Source: Pseudomonadota bacterium (GTDB lineage Bacteria; Pseudomonadota; Gammaproteobacteria; Steroidobacterales; JBCBZW01). Taken from it: a DNA stretch of 64,000 nucleotides. Location: positions 1 through 64,000 of the forward strand of contig JBCCWS010000018.1 of NCBI GenBank assembly GCA_039193195.1. The letters are read 5' to 3'. Shown here piece after piece: positions 26,251 through 35,036 of this stretch (positions are counted from its first letter, which is position 1; each line of letters opens with the position of its first letter). The notes beneath the pieces are model-generated. The model did not search any database. It had not been told where the DNA came from and saw only the letters and a list, made by a program, of their open reading frames with translations. A program made the position numbers and the translations under genes.

Positions 26251-27302
26251 TAGAGCTTACCGCCACGCCACGGCTTATACGCAACCACCACCGCAGCCGT
26301 GAGCAAAGCGGGCACCCAGAAGATGCTCGATAGGCGCTCCTGCTCCACCCAGGTGCGCGCCATGCCGATCAGGATGTAGTACACGGCGTATACCCCAACG
26401 GCGATCATTACCTTCGAATAGCGACCCTGGCGCGGTAGGCTGTGGCTGAGGGGTATCGCCAACAAGGCGAGCAGCATCACCGAGAGCCCAGTCGACAGAC
26501 GCCACTGGTACTCGGCTTGATCGTCACCCACGGTGGACTGCGCTAGGACAGCAGAGGTGGCCGACTTCGCCTTGTAGGGAGGCCTTTGCGGCACGGCCGC
26601 TGCAAGGGTCAGGCGTAGGGCGGAGAACTCGCCCACCACGTCGAACTCACCGTCTTCGATGCGAAAGACCCGCGCGTTCTCAAGCTGCAGCTCGTGATCG
26701 GTGGGGGTCACGAACTCCTCCACGTGCCCGCGTGCCGAGGCGATCACCTCCACCCGGTCGGCGACCCGCGTGCGAACGAAGATACCGCGCAGATCGCCCG
26801 CTTGCTGGCCACGGGCACGCACGTATACGGTGCGATCCTGATCCTCGTAGTGATAGAACTGTCCAGGTTTGATGCGCTCAAGCTCATCGCTAGCCTCCGC
26901 CTCAGCTTTCAACTGGTAGATGCTCGCGTAGGCCCAGGGTCGCACCACCAGGGAACCGACGGCGGTCACCAGCGCAACCACCAAGGCCAATGCGACGATC
27001 GGGCGCATGAGGCGAGGCCGCGACAGGCCGGCGCTGCGCAAGGCATCCATCTCACTGTCGCTGTACAGCTGACCTAGGCCGACCACGATCGCCACGTAGA
27101 GGCTGATCGGAATCAACACCTCTAGGGCGATGATCCCGCGCAGGGCGGTGATCCGCAGCACCTCGGACATGCTGAGCAGGCCCGTAGCCGCATCAGTCAG
27201 GAAGCGAGTTAGGCTGTAGGTTACGAACAAGGCAACGAACAGCCCGATGATGAGCAACATCGGGCTGGCGATGTGCCGGGTGATGTAGCGGTCGACGATC
27301 AC
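26250..27302 (-). CDS. LptF/LptG-family permease (first of pair)
   Basis: A 350-residue permease of the same family as its downstream neighbour, with an N-terminal M-I-V-D-R-Y-I-T-R-H start typical of LptF, the G-L-G-Q-L-Y-S-D-S-E-M-D-A-L-R-S-A-G motif before the third helix, a periplasmic jellyroll (about residues 125-245) and three C-terminal helices. It would sit in the inner membrane and form a heterodimer with the next gene product. It follows the HIT gene by 16 bases in one orientation with the nucleotidyltransferase gene, which suggests shared transcription with headgroup genes. Confidence 0.85.
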   Translation of the reverse strand: MIVDRYITRHIASPMLLIIGLFVALFVTYSLTRFLTDAATGLLSMSEVLRITALRGIIALEVLIPISLYVAIVVGLGQLYSDSEMDALRSAGLSRPRLMRPIVALALVVALVTAVGSLVVRPWAYASIYQLKAEAEASDELERIKPGQFYHYEDQDRTVYVRARGQQAGDLRGIFVRTRVADRVEVIASARGHVEEFVTPTDHELQLENARVFRIEDGEFDVVGEFSALRLTLAAAVPQRPPYKAKSATSAVLAQSTVGDDQAEYQWRLSTGLSVMLLALLAIPLSHSLPRQGRYSKVMIAVGVYAVYYILIGMARTWVEQERLSSIFWVPALLTAAVVVAYKPWRGGKL

Positions 27303-27318
27303 GCGGCAGCCAGGTGAA

Positions 27319-27744
27319 TCACCAGCGGGCGCGCAGGTCCGTGATCAGCGCCTCGTTCTGCGCGGGAGTCATTGCGATGGGGTCGCCGAGGGCTGGCAAG
27401 GCCGGCCAACCCGCATCGGCGAACTCGATGTCAGCGAAGCTGCGGGGGACGGAATATCGCGGTATCACGTGGTAGTGCACGTGCGGGTCTACCATCATCA
27501 GCATCAGGTAGTTGATCTTCTCGTACTGCACCCACTCGCCCAGCACGCGCTCGATATCGGCGACTGCCTGGTGTTGCTCGGCGATCGACGCCGGCGACAG
27601 ATCGGAAAAGCGAGTGGCCTCACTGCGCGCGGCGAGCACCAAGGAGCCGAGCGTGACCTGCTTGGGACGCAGCAGCACACACCAGTGCTCGTACTCGTGG
27701 ATGAGCGTCTGGGGATAACCAAACTTGGTCATCGTCTCGTTCAT
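27319..27744 (-). CDS. HIT-family hydrolase
   Basis: A small protein of 141 residues with the histidine-triad signature H-V-H-Y-H-V-I-P near residue 95. The second His of the triad forms a nucleotidyl intermediate, and the family hydrolyses or transfers nucleoside monophosphates from dinucleotides, nucleotide sugars or adenylates. The ATG at 27744 is preceded by GAGGAG and AAGGGCGAG and avoids overlap with the upstream gene; the frame itself extends to 27810. Its place between a cytidylyltransferase-like gene and LptF suggests work on a nucleotide-activated headgroup, but this is inference. Confidence 0.8.
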   Translation of the reverse strand: MNETMTKFGYPQTLIHEYEHWCVLLRPKQVTLGSLVLAARSEATRFSDLSPASIAEQHQAVADIERVLGEWVQYEKINYLMLMMVDPHVHYHVIPRYSVPRSFADIEFADAGWPALPALGDPIAMTPAQNEALITDLRARW

Positions 27745-27772
27745 CTCGCCCTTACTCCTCGGTTGGCTAGGC

Positions 27773-28504
27773 TCACGGGCTTGGCCAGGTCGCGACCACC
27801 TTGGCCGCATGCGCTAAATCGGCCGCATCATCGACCTCGCACCAGCTTAGGCCTTCGATCGAACACACGCCGACGTGGCCCTGCGGCGCCAACGCATCGA
27901 TCGCAGACAGGTACCAGCGCTTTAGACCGCTCTCGTCGCGCATCATTCGATCGAGTTGGGCGCTGAAGACGGCAGGACCGTCGCCGCGAAAGGTCATCAG
28001 TCCAATCGATTCGGCGTTGACGGGGGCATCGCCAAGCTGCTTACCGACGCGTTCCAGGCGCCCCCCCTGCTCCACCACCTTCATGTCGTCGTCGTCGTAC
28101 TCACCCTTGCGATCGATACAGAGGGTCACCGCGTGATCGGCAGGCGAGTCGAGCAAGCGTTGCAGGACCGCTGCCTCAAACAAGGTGTCGCCGTTCATGA
28201 TGACGAACTCTCCCGTCATCTCCGGGCGCGCCAGCCAGCAGGTGCCGAGGTTGTCGCAGGCCGCGTAGAAGGGGTTGTGCGTAGTCCTCACTGCCACTTC
28301 GGTAAACGCTTGCGTGATCGCCTCGACCACGGGCGCGCGGAACCCGGTCATTACCACTACCTGATCGATGTCGGTCTGGGCGATCTGGCTCAGCTGCCAC
28401 TCGAGGGCGGTGCGGCCGGCGACATCAAGGGCGCACTTCGGCGTGTTCTCCGTCAGGGGAAGCAAGCGTCGCCCCTGGCCGGCGCTGAGAATGATGGCTT
28501 TCAA
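27773..28504 (-). CDS. Phosphocholine cytidylyltransferase-like NTP transferase
   Basis: The protein has 243 residues, with the classic sugar-phosphate or alcohol-phosphate nucleotidyltransferase start A-I-I-L-S-A-G-Q-G-R-R-L-L-P-L-T and the P-K-C lysine motif. N-G-D-T binds metal in the middle, and E-V-D-D near the end is the second metal site. The short length and the D-N-L-G-T-C-W-L segment resemble the LicC/phosphocholine cytidylyltransferase and inositol-1-phosphate cytidylyltransferase group. It starts with TTG, with GGAG five bases before it. It is a plausible source of the CDP-alcohol used by the phosphotransferase encoded at 22940-24166. Confidence 0.82.
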   Translation of the reverse strand: MKAIILSAGQGRRLLPLTENTPKCALDVAGRTALEWQLSQIAQTDIDQVVVMTGFRAPVVEAITQAFTEVAVRTTHNPFYAACDNLGTCWLARPEMTGEFVIMNGDTLFEAAVLQRLLDSPADHAVTLCIDRKGEYDDDDMKVVEQGGRLERVGKQLGDAPVNAESIGLMTFRGDGPAVFSAQLDRMMRDESGLKRWYLSAIDALAPQGHVGVCSIEGLSWCEVDDAADLAHAAKVVATWPSP

Positions 28505-28602
28505 CGCATCTCCTGCAATTCAGCTCGACGAAAGCCCGCCAAGATAGCATGGAAGAGCTGTTGCTTTCACCGCGAGCCAGCGTCTGCAAGGACCCGGCCG
28601 AG

Positions 28603-29601
28603 CTAGAGAATAAGGAATTCCGGCGCCCAGTCGGCATCGACGGTCAACGCCTCGGCAGGAGCAGCGAACACTTCGCCATCGATCGCATAGCTTGCGGGCT
28701 GCTGCGCCTTGCGCTCGCTGGCGAAGCTGAGCTTTAAGCGCGTGCAATTGTGGCTGTGATAACCGGCGTCAGCGCCCGGCCGGCCCAGCCCCGGCAGGCC
28801 CAGCAATCCGCCCAAGTGGCGAAGCAGGCGTGCCGAGCGCTCGACCAGCGTGAAGCGCACGGCGCCGCTCTCCGCGCCCCAATGGGGACGTGCGCCGACC
28901 AGCAGTCTATCGAGGGTGGAAACGGCGAGCACAGTAGCACCCGTGCTAGGCGCCAAACGTATCGCTTCACTCTCCCGCTCGCCGAAGGCCTCCAAGGCGA
29001 GCGGCAAGGGCGAGTCGAAGGGCGCCTCCGCCCGCAGCACGCCGAGCACGGTCCGTGCCATGGCGAGGCCTGCGGTCAGTTCGCGGCGTGCGGCACCCTC
29101 AGCCCACAAGCGACGATTGCAGTAGTCGATGCCCTCCACCACGGCTCCGGCGCCGAGGAAGAAACCCGCTTGGACGCCGCTCGCTCGATGCACCCTGAGC
29201 ACGGGCCTTCGAACAAAGGTCGACGCCTGCGGCCCGTCCTTCGCCACCTGGGCGAGCACAGCCGCAGCAGCGGACCAGCGATGGTGGCGGTTGATATCCC
29301 GCGCCGACATGTTGGTGGAGCCCCCTGGGAGCACGGCGAGGCGCGGACAAGGCAGGCCCCGCTCGTGCCGTTGTGCGAGCAACGATAGGAGCCACTGGAG
29401 ACTGCCGTCACCGCCGCTGATGGCGATGAGATCTTCGTGAGTGCCGTCGAACTCATCGACCAGCACCGATACGTGCTCTGCGTTCTGCGTGAGAATCGAG
29501 CGCAAGTTGGCGGCGTCGGGCAACAGCGCCCGTAGGGCGTCGGCGCGCCCCGTCTTACCTCCGGCGCCGGCATTGCATAGGCACAGCAGGCGTACCGTCA
29601 T
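28603..29601 (-). CDS. Diacylglycerol/ceramide kinase-family lipid kinase
   Basis: The 332-residue protein belongs to the DAGK catalytic family. S-G-G-D-G (residues 62-66) is the nucleotide loop, L-P-G-G-S-T-N (91-97) takes the place of the usual L-P-x-G-T-x-N, and A-I-D-G-E near the C-terminus is the conserved acidic site. The family phosphorylates lipid hydroxyls with ATP. Because the gene is coupled by ATGA to a nucleotidyltransferase and lies one gene from a ceramide synthase-like gene, ceramide or a sphingoid base is the likely substrate, as for the Caulobacter kinase of the same family. Diacylglycerol cannot be excluded. Confidence 0.8.
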   Translation of the reverse strand: MTVRLLCLCNAGAGGKTGRADALRALLPDAANLRSILTQNAEHVSVLVDEFDGTHEDLIAISGGDGSLQWLLSLLAQRHERGLPCPRLAVLPGGSTNMSARDINRHHRWSAAAAVLAQVAKDGPQASTFVRRPVLRVHRASGVQAGFFLGAGAVVEGIDYCNRRLWAEGAARRELTAGLAMARTVLGVLRAEAPFDSPLPLALEAFGERESEAIRLAPSTGATVLAVSTLDRLLVGARPHWGAESGAVRFTLVERSARLLRHLGGLLGLPGLGRPGADAGYHSHNCTRLKLSFASERKAQQPASYAIDGEVFAAPAEALTVDADWAPEFLIL

Positions 29602-30398
29602 TCGTCCTGTTCAGCGGGTCGGTCGCGCAGCACTTGTGCCGCTAGGGTGTAGTCGGCAGGGGAGTCCACATCGACGGCCAGCTCCGCGCTGTCCAGCAGC
29701 ACGGCCCGAATCGTCGCCTCGCAGCGTGAGCCTATGTGCGCGAGGGCAGCATCGCGGGTCAATAGCCCGGCGAGGTAGCGTGCCAGCACCAGGGGACCTA
29801 GCTTGTACGCCATACGCGGGGGGTGCTTGCGCAGGGCCTCCAGCGACTGCCAGAAACGCAGCGCGCGCAGGGCGCCAGGTGTGCGCAAGTAGAAGAGATT
29901 GCTGCCGCAGCAATCACCGTCCTGAAAGCGCAGCCAGGTGCGTTGGTTGTCGGGGAATCGCTCGCGCACTCGATCGGCTGGCACCAAACCGACCACCACA
30001 TCTGCCGAGGCCAGCGCCTGCGCCTTCGCGCAGAACTCGCGTACGGTGGAAGGCCGCAGCAGCGCGTGGTCGGCGCTGGTGAGCAGCAGCGGCCAGGTGC
30101 CTGCGCGCTCGGCGCCGGCGATCGCACTCGCGGCCGGTCCTGGCGCCGGAGCCACCCAGTCCACTTCCTCCCGCTCGCTCCACCGGCGCACTGCGGGGCT
30201 CTCGGACAAACCGTTGCCAGGTCCCACCAGCAGCATGCGCTCGATGCCGCTGTTGGCGATAGCGGTCAACGCCCAGTCGATCAAGGCGCGCCCTTCCAGA
30301 TCCATCAGCAAGGCGCTTCGAACGCCGCGGGCACGGGCCAGTGCGTTACCTCCAGGGCGTTCCCCGGCTAACACCACCGCGATCGGTGGCAGGCTCAC
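29598..30398 (-). CDS. MobA-like NTP transferase
   Basis: About 266 residues with a GT-A nucleotidyltransferase fold: an N-terminal V-V-L-A-G-E-R-P-G-G-N loop, L-L-T-S-A-D-H-A-L-L as the metal-binding centre, and D-V-D-S-P-A-D-Y near the end, which is typical of MobA/IspD-like transferases. The start is set at a GTG that overlaps the stop of the ceramide synthase-like gene (GTGA); longer forms would lie inside that gene. It overlaps the kinase gene by ATGA. A role in activating a headgroup precursor is inferred; the nucleotide and alcohol are unknown. Confidence 0.75.
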   Translation of the reverse strand: MSLPPIAVVLAGERPGGNALARARGVRSALLMDLEGRALIDWALTAIANSGIERMLLVGPGNGLSESPAVRRWSEREEVDWVAPAPGPAASAIAGAERAGTWPLLLTSADHALLRPSTVREFCAKAQALASADVVVGLVPADRVRERFPDNQRTWLRFQDGDCCGSNLFYLRTPGALRALRFWQSLEALRKHPPRMAYKLGPLVLARYLAGLLTRDAALAHIGSRCEATIRAVLLDSAELAVDVDSPADYTLAAQVLRDRPAEQDE

Positions 30399-31543
30399 AG
30401 GTCGCACGAATACATGCGATAGCGCTTTGACACCCTGCCACCGATCGACTCGATGATGCTGCGCATGCCGTCGTTCGACTCCAGGATCCAGGACAGTTCC
30501 GAACGGGCTACACCCCTGGCGATCGCCGGCTCCTTGAGCGAATGGATGAGGGCGAAGGAGAGGCCAGGCCCTAGGCGGGTGTGGTGGAACTCGCTGCGCA
30601 CCCCCATGAGCGGTACCCGCGCACTGCGCAGGGGCCCCCGCTTTAAGCGCCACAACAGCTTCGCCCACCCGAAGGGCAGCAGGGCGCCATCGAGATCCGC
30701 AATGTGGGCGTTGACGTTGGGCAGCAAGACGATGAAGGCCACCCCGCGCCCATCGATCTCCGCAATCCTAAGGAAGTCCGCGGGAGTGATCATCAACATC
30801 TCCTTGCCCACCGTGCGGAACTCCTCTTCCGTGAACGGCACGAAGCCCCAGTTCTCGGACCAGGCGTCGTTGAAGATGTCGCGCATCAGTTCGAGCTCAT
30901 CGTCGAGCTTGCGCTTGTCGATGCTCCGCAAGGTCAGCCCCTTGAGGTAGCGCTTGCGCAGGCGCTCATGGACGGGCGGGACTACGTAGCGCTCGGTATC
31001 GATCTCGTAGGCCAACATGTCTTGGGTACCGGCGAAACCCGCCGCCTCAATGCGAGTCCCATAGTAGGGGCGGTGGTGCCCCATCATGAAGTAGGGTGGG
31101 CTGTCAAAACCGTCCACCAGCACGCCCACCTCCTGATTCACATTGAGGTTGAACGGACCGAGGACGCGGGTTCGCGCTCGCTCGCGAAGCCAGCCCTTGG
31201 CCGTCTCGAAGAGCGCGTCGAAGTACGCTTGGTCATCTGGGGCTTCGAGCATACCGAAGAAGCCGACGAACTCCCCGTAGCGCTCCTCGTAGAGCGAATC
31301 GATCTGCGCCGTGATCCTTCCCACGGGGGCGCCCGCCTGGTCGTAGGCCACCCAACCCTGCCACTGCACGTGGTCGAATACCGGCGCCTTGGGCGAGAGG
31401 GCGTCCTTGCGCTCGAAGCGCAGGGGAGCGATCCAATGAGGGTCGTCTCGGTAGAGTGCCCAGGGCACACGTACGAAGTCATCCAAGGTGGCGTTGCCGG
31501 CGCCACGGCCCGCCCCTTTGGGCGCTAAGGGTCTGATCTGCAT
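30395..31543 (-). CDS. Bacterial ceramide synthase-like GNAT acyltransferase
   Basis: The 382-residue protein has the layout of the large GNAT-like N-acyltransferases identified as bacterial ceramide synthase: an N-terminal D-F-V-R-V-P-W-x-L-Y-x-D-D-P-x-W-V/I-x-P-L segment, a G-R-I-x-A-x-I-D motif, then P-F-N-L-N-V-N-Q-E-x-G and a C-terminal GNAT-like half ending in E-L-S-W-I-L-E-S-N. In Caulobacter this family transfers an acyl chain to 3-oxo-sphinganine. It leads a three-gene coupled unit with the NTP transferase and lipid kinase. The ATG at 31543 gives the family's usual start; the frame is open further upstream, but that part is Arg/Pro-rich and dissimilar. Confidence 0.75.
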   Translation of the reverse strand: MQIRPLAPKGAGRGAGNATLDDFVRVPWALYRDDPHWIAPLRFERKDALSPKAPVFDHVQWQGWVAYDQAGAPVGRITAQIDSLYEERYGEFVGFFGMLEAPDDQAYFDALFETAKGWLRERARTRVLGPFNLNVNQEVGVLVDGFDSPPYFMMGHHRPYYGTRIEAAGFAGTQDMLAYEIDTERYVVPPVHERLRKRYLKGLTLRSIDKRKLDDELELMRDIFNDAWSENWGFVPFTEEEFRTVGKEMLMITPADFLRIAEIDGRGVAFIVLLPNVNAHIADLDGALLPFGWAKLLWRLKRGPLRSARVPLMGVRSEFHHTRLGPGLSFALIHSLKEPAIARGVARSELSWILESNDGMRSIIESIGGRVSKRYRMYSCDL

Positions 31544-31825
31544 GTGTGAATTGTAGCGGAAAGGCGAATCCTGCGGGGATCCACCGGGGCAGTCGATGCC
31601 CCGCCAATCGATCGCACGACGGCGCTCGCGAGACGGCAGTCGTCCCCGACTGCGAGCGATATTGCTAGGTCGCTCGAGGAGGCCGGAACGCCAGGACTGC
31701 CGCGCCCCTGCGCATCCGTCGGGGAACTGGCACCCTGCCCTGGGATCGACATGATGCAAGCGCTACGATCGGCCCCTTCCAATCGACAGCCACGACCCCC
31801 CACCAGCGCGCCGCGGAGACCTTCT

Positions 31826-32878
31826 ATGCGCCTCGTGCATGCCCCGCTCCTGCTGATCACCGCATTCCTGGCGCTCAGCGTGCCCGCCGCCTATGCGACT
31901 GACGCCTGCGCAGACCGCGCCATCGTCGCGGCCGCGCAGGTGGATGTGTCCGACGGCACATCGTTTCGGGTAGAGAGCTTCTACCACACGATGGACAACA
32001 TGGCCGTTCGCCACGCCTATCCGCAGGCCGAGGTGCGCACGCGCGCGATCGAGGGGCCGCTCGCTTGGGAGTCCGTGGATGACCGCGTAGGACTCGGCGA
32101 TGACGACACGAAAGTGTTCGCCTTCGGTCACCAATTCCACGCCCTACTGCTGGAGTTCTCCCGCGTGGTACCCGATGCCGTGGGCACGGTGGTCGCCTTC
32201 GGCGAAGACGCCCAGCCAGCCCGCCGAGGCCGCCTCCCCTACGGCGGCAGCCTCGCGCTCGTAGGGGCAAGCGAGCGCCCCCTCGGGATGGTCCTGCGCC
32301 TACCCGACGACACGACCCTACGAGCCACTTTCTCCGACTGGCGTCAGCTGGACGGGGTCGCCCTGCCCTACGACATGATCGTCGACGACGGTGAGCGCAC
32401 ATTCTCGTACCGCTTCTCCTTCATCGATCCGCGCCCACGTCCTCCCACGTGGTTGTTCGACGAGATCGAAGCACCAGCACTGGACCCGGTACGCTTGTAC
32501 CGCCTGCACCGGCGCCTGCTCGCCGCCCACTGCGAGGCCGACGCTGCCATGCTCGGCTCACTCAGCGCCCCCATCATGATGGTGATCAGTGACGGCCAAC
32601 TCACTGACGCCACCTCACTCGACGTACAACGCGGCTTCGAGCAGCTGTTCGGTCGCCTCGACTACGAGCGCTACGAAGATCTTCGCCCGCCGGTGATCGA
32701 GGTTGCCGGCTCCGGGGATCTCGCTTGGGTAGCAGTAGAGGTTCGTGCGCGAGGCACCGTGCGCAACACGGATGACGACATCTTCGACGATCGCTGGGCG
32801 TGGGTCATGCTAGCGCGCAAAGAACGGGGTGATTGGGTGCACGCGGGCAATGCCGCCACCCGACGCCGTACGCCCTGA
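31826..32878 (+). CDS. Secreted protein with C-terminal SnoaL-like domain
   Basis: The product has 350 residues with a clear signal peptide ending near A-Y-A. The mature part contains a beta-rich domain of unknown family (about 30-215). A C-terminal domain (about 235-345) resembles the NTF2/SnoaL or DUF4440 fold, with A-W-V-A-V-E-V and W-A-W-V-M-L-A-R-K strands. The ATG at 31826 is chosen because the signal peptide begins there; an upstream in-frame ATG at 31751 would add a Pro/Arg-rich prefix. It is divergent from the ceramide synthase-like gene. No specific function can be given; it may be a periplasmic protein linked to the lipid locus or simply adjacent. Confidence 0.7.
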   Translation: MRLVHAPLLLITAFLALSVPAAYATDACADRAIVAAAQVDVSDGTSFRVESFYHTMDNMAVRHAYPQAEVRTRAIEGPLAWESVDDRVGLGDDDTKVFAFGHQFHALLLEFSRVVPDAVGTVVAFGEDAQPARRGRLPYGGSLALVGASERPLGMVLRLPDDTTLRATFSDWRQLDGVALPYDMIVDDGERTFSYRFSFIDPRPRPPTWLFDEIEAPALDPVRLYRLHRRLLAAHCEADAAMLGSLSAPIMMVISDGQLTDATSLDVQRGFEQLFGRLDYERYEDLRPPVIEVAGSGDLAWVAVEVRARGTVRNTDDDIFDDRWAWVMLARKERGDWVHAGNAATRRRTP

Positions 32879-32969
32879 GCTGAGCGAACCCTAGATTCTG
32901 CCTAGCTATCAGTTCTATACGCCTACGCCACAGACCCATGGCTGGCCGTCGCTTCTCACTGCGACCCAA

Positions 32970-34517
32970 CTACCATGTGAACAGGCGCGTGCCCGAGATG
33001 TCGTTGCCATCGATATCCCGCGCCGGCTTGGGCGGGCAGGACTTGCGCGTCAACAGTGACACCACCACGATCGTGGTGAAACTCAGCAGGAAGGCCGGTA
33101 CGGCCCCAATGTAGATCGCATCCCAGATCTCGCCTCCCGTGTGCGGCAGCAAGACCCACGCCAAGATCACCCAACTGAAGGCCCCCATAGCCATAGACGC
33201 GAGCGCCCCCGTCACGTTTGCACCCTTCCACAGGACCCCACATACGAAGGTCGCAGCGATGGTCGGGAACGCGACGGCGCCGCCGAACACAAGAAGGTTG
33301 TACAGATCACCCATCGCGAGCCCAAACAGCAGGCCAAGGCAAGTGAACGCGACCATGGCAACTCGAGTGAAGATCAAGCTCAACCGATCATCCGCCTGCG
33401 GCTTGACCACCCGCAGCAGCGTATAGCCCAGCAGCGCGCCGGAGGTCAGCACCGTATCCCCCGCCGTGCTGATGATCGCGGACGACGCCGCCACGAAGAA
33501 CAAGATGGTTACCCACCCCGGCAGGTGCTCCTGCACGAAGTTGGGAAACACGTTGTCGAGCTGCGCCTCGGGGACGTTGGCATTCACGATGAAGGCGCAC
33601 ATCCCCACGATCACGGGGATCATGCCTAGCACGATGTAAATCAGCCCACCGAACACGAAGCCTCTGGACGCGGCGCGCTCATCCTTCGCCGCTAGCGCCC
33701 GCGCCACGAGCACCGAGCCGCCGAGATCGCCGAAAGCGACGGAGAACCAGGCGGCGAACATGTAGATGATGCCGAGCAAACCCAGATACCCAGCGAAGCC
33801 CGTCGGCTCGCCAGCGGCGTTCGGCTGCGTGGTGTAGAACAGGCTGAAGGGCGGTGTGCCGTTGACCGTGCCCGCCTGCTCGATGAAGCCCGAGATCCCG
33901 CCTACCGCCGATAGGGCGTAGGGCAGCACGATCAGCAGCACTGCCGTGAGGATGATGAACGCAAGCATGTCCGAGCGGGACAGGGCCCAGAGGCCACCGG
34001 TCAAGCAGATGCTGAGAATGACCACGGCGCCAAGCAGCGTTGCAGGCACCGCAGACAGCCCCGTCACCAGAGCGATGATCACCCCTAGAGAGAGTAGCTG
34101 CGCCGAGATCCAGGACAGGTAGGAGAGCACATGAATGAACAGTCCGCAGATGCCGATTCGCTCGTCGAAGCGTGCATTATAAAAATCGATAGCCGTGGTG
34201 AAACGTGAGCGGCGAAACACCGCGACCATGAAGAACCCGCAGAACAAGAGCGTCAGCATGGGCGACCAGGGGTCCCAGACAATGGCCTGAAAGCCGCCTA
34301 CATACGCTTCGCGCGCACTGCCGATCACCACGGCGCCGCCGAGCCAGGTGGCGACTACGGAGCCACACACGAAGGGGGCCGAGAGACTGTGGCCGGCGAG
34401 TATGAAGTCCTCCGTGGAGCCGGTCCGCCTGGAGTAGTACAGGGCCAGGCCGATGACCATCGCGACGTAGAACCCAAGGGCGATAAGCACCAGGCTTGCG
34501 TGATCGGCGATTTCCAC
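32970..34517 (-). CDS. Sodium:solute symporter family protein
   Basis: A 515-residue membrane protein with about thirteen helices and SSS-family features: the S-x-x-D-F-I-L-A-G-H/R start, the G-A-x-x-G-S-A region of helix 2, and the F-V-A-A-S-S-A-I-I-S-T-A-G-D segment of the sodium site. It should import a solute together with Na+; the solute is not evident. It starts with GTG at 34517 and converges with the SnoaL-domain gene across about 90 bases, where no strong terminator was seen. Confidence 0.88.
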   Translation of the reverse strand: MEIADHASLVLIALGFYVAMVIGLALYYSRRTGSTEDFILAGHSLSAPFVCGSVVATWLGGAVVIGSAREAYVGGFQAIVWDPWSPMLTLLFCGFFMVAVFRRSRFTTAIDFYNARFDERIGICGLFIHVLSYLSWISAQLLSLGVIIALVTGLSAVPATLLGAVVILSICLTGGLWALSRSDMLAFIILTAVLLIVLPYALSAVGGISGFIEQAGTVNGTPPFSLFYTTQPNAAGEPTGFAGYLGLLGIIYMFAAWFSVAFGDLGGSVLVARALAAKDERAASRGFVFGGLIYIVLGMIPVIVGMCAFIVNANVPEAQLDNVFPNFVQEHLPGWVTILFFVAASSAIISTAGDTVLTSGALLGYTLLRVVKPQADDRLSLIFTRVAMVAFTCLGLLFGLAMGDLYNLLVFGGAVAFPTIAATFVCGVLWKGANVTGALASMAMGAFSWVILAWVLLPHTGGEIWDAIYIGAVPAFLLSFTTIVVVSLLTRKSCPPKPARDIDGNDISGTRLFTW

Positions 34518-34690
34518 TCAGCGATTCCCCACATTGCGTCAGCGGGGACCTTGGCACAGACACCTCCGTGCTGCCACTGCATCCAAGGGTGTTCGCAAGC
34601 ACGCACTGAGCGATCCGCGCGCATCGGCCGCGCGCTTTGAAAGGCAAGCTCGGAAAGTCCAGAGGGCTAGGGGTGGCGCTATGGCGAACG

Positions 34691-34767
34691 TGGCGCCCCG
34701 ACCACGATTCGAACGTGGGACCTTCCGCTTAGGAGGCGGATGCTCTATCCAGCTGAGCTACCGGGGC
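34691..34767 (-). tRNA. tRNA-Arg (anticodon CCT)
   Basis: The minus-strand 77-mer folds into a full cloverleaf. The acceptor stem pairs GCCCCGG with TCGGGGC, the D-arm contains AGCTCAGCTGG, the anticodon stem TCCGC/GCGGA closes the loop CTCCTAA with anticodon CCT, and the T-arm has GTTCGAATC. Discriminator G and an encoded CCA end the gene. It reads the rare Arg codon AGG. Such tRNA genes are common integration sites, but no integrase or flanking repeat is seen here. Confidence 0.95.
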
Positions 34768-34983
34768 CTGCCGCATGCGGAGTCTACGCCCTGAAAAGCG
34801 TCGATTCCAAACCGACGCCGTCGACAGCAGGGCTGAGCGTCGTCTCGGGTCGGCGCGTCCTCTCGATGCAGGCTCGACCTGATCGCACTCACTCGCAGGT
34901 ATGGTTCGAGCCCCCGGCAACCCATCGGTTGTCTCCGACTGGCGCACGCATGAGGTCAGCGATCGTGTGCCGCATAACGAAAA

Positions 34984-35016
34984 GAGGCCGGCGGGGATTT
35001 CCCCCAGCCGGCCCCT
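34984..35016 (-). terminator. Rho-independent terminator of the fasciclin gene
   Basis: On the minus strand GGCCGGC and GGGG arms pair with CCCC and GCCGGCC around an AAAT loop, followed by TCTTTT. It begins about 20 bases after the fasciclin stop codon and is a strong intrinsic terminator. Confidence 0.8.
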
Positions 35017-35036
35017 TCGCTCAGGCATCTAGCGCC

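Noticed and set aside
34691-34767. The tRNA-Arg gene as an attachment site of a genomic island
   Set aside because: No integrase, no phage gene and no direct repeat of the tRNA end was seen on either side.
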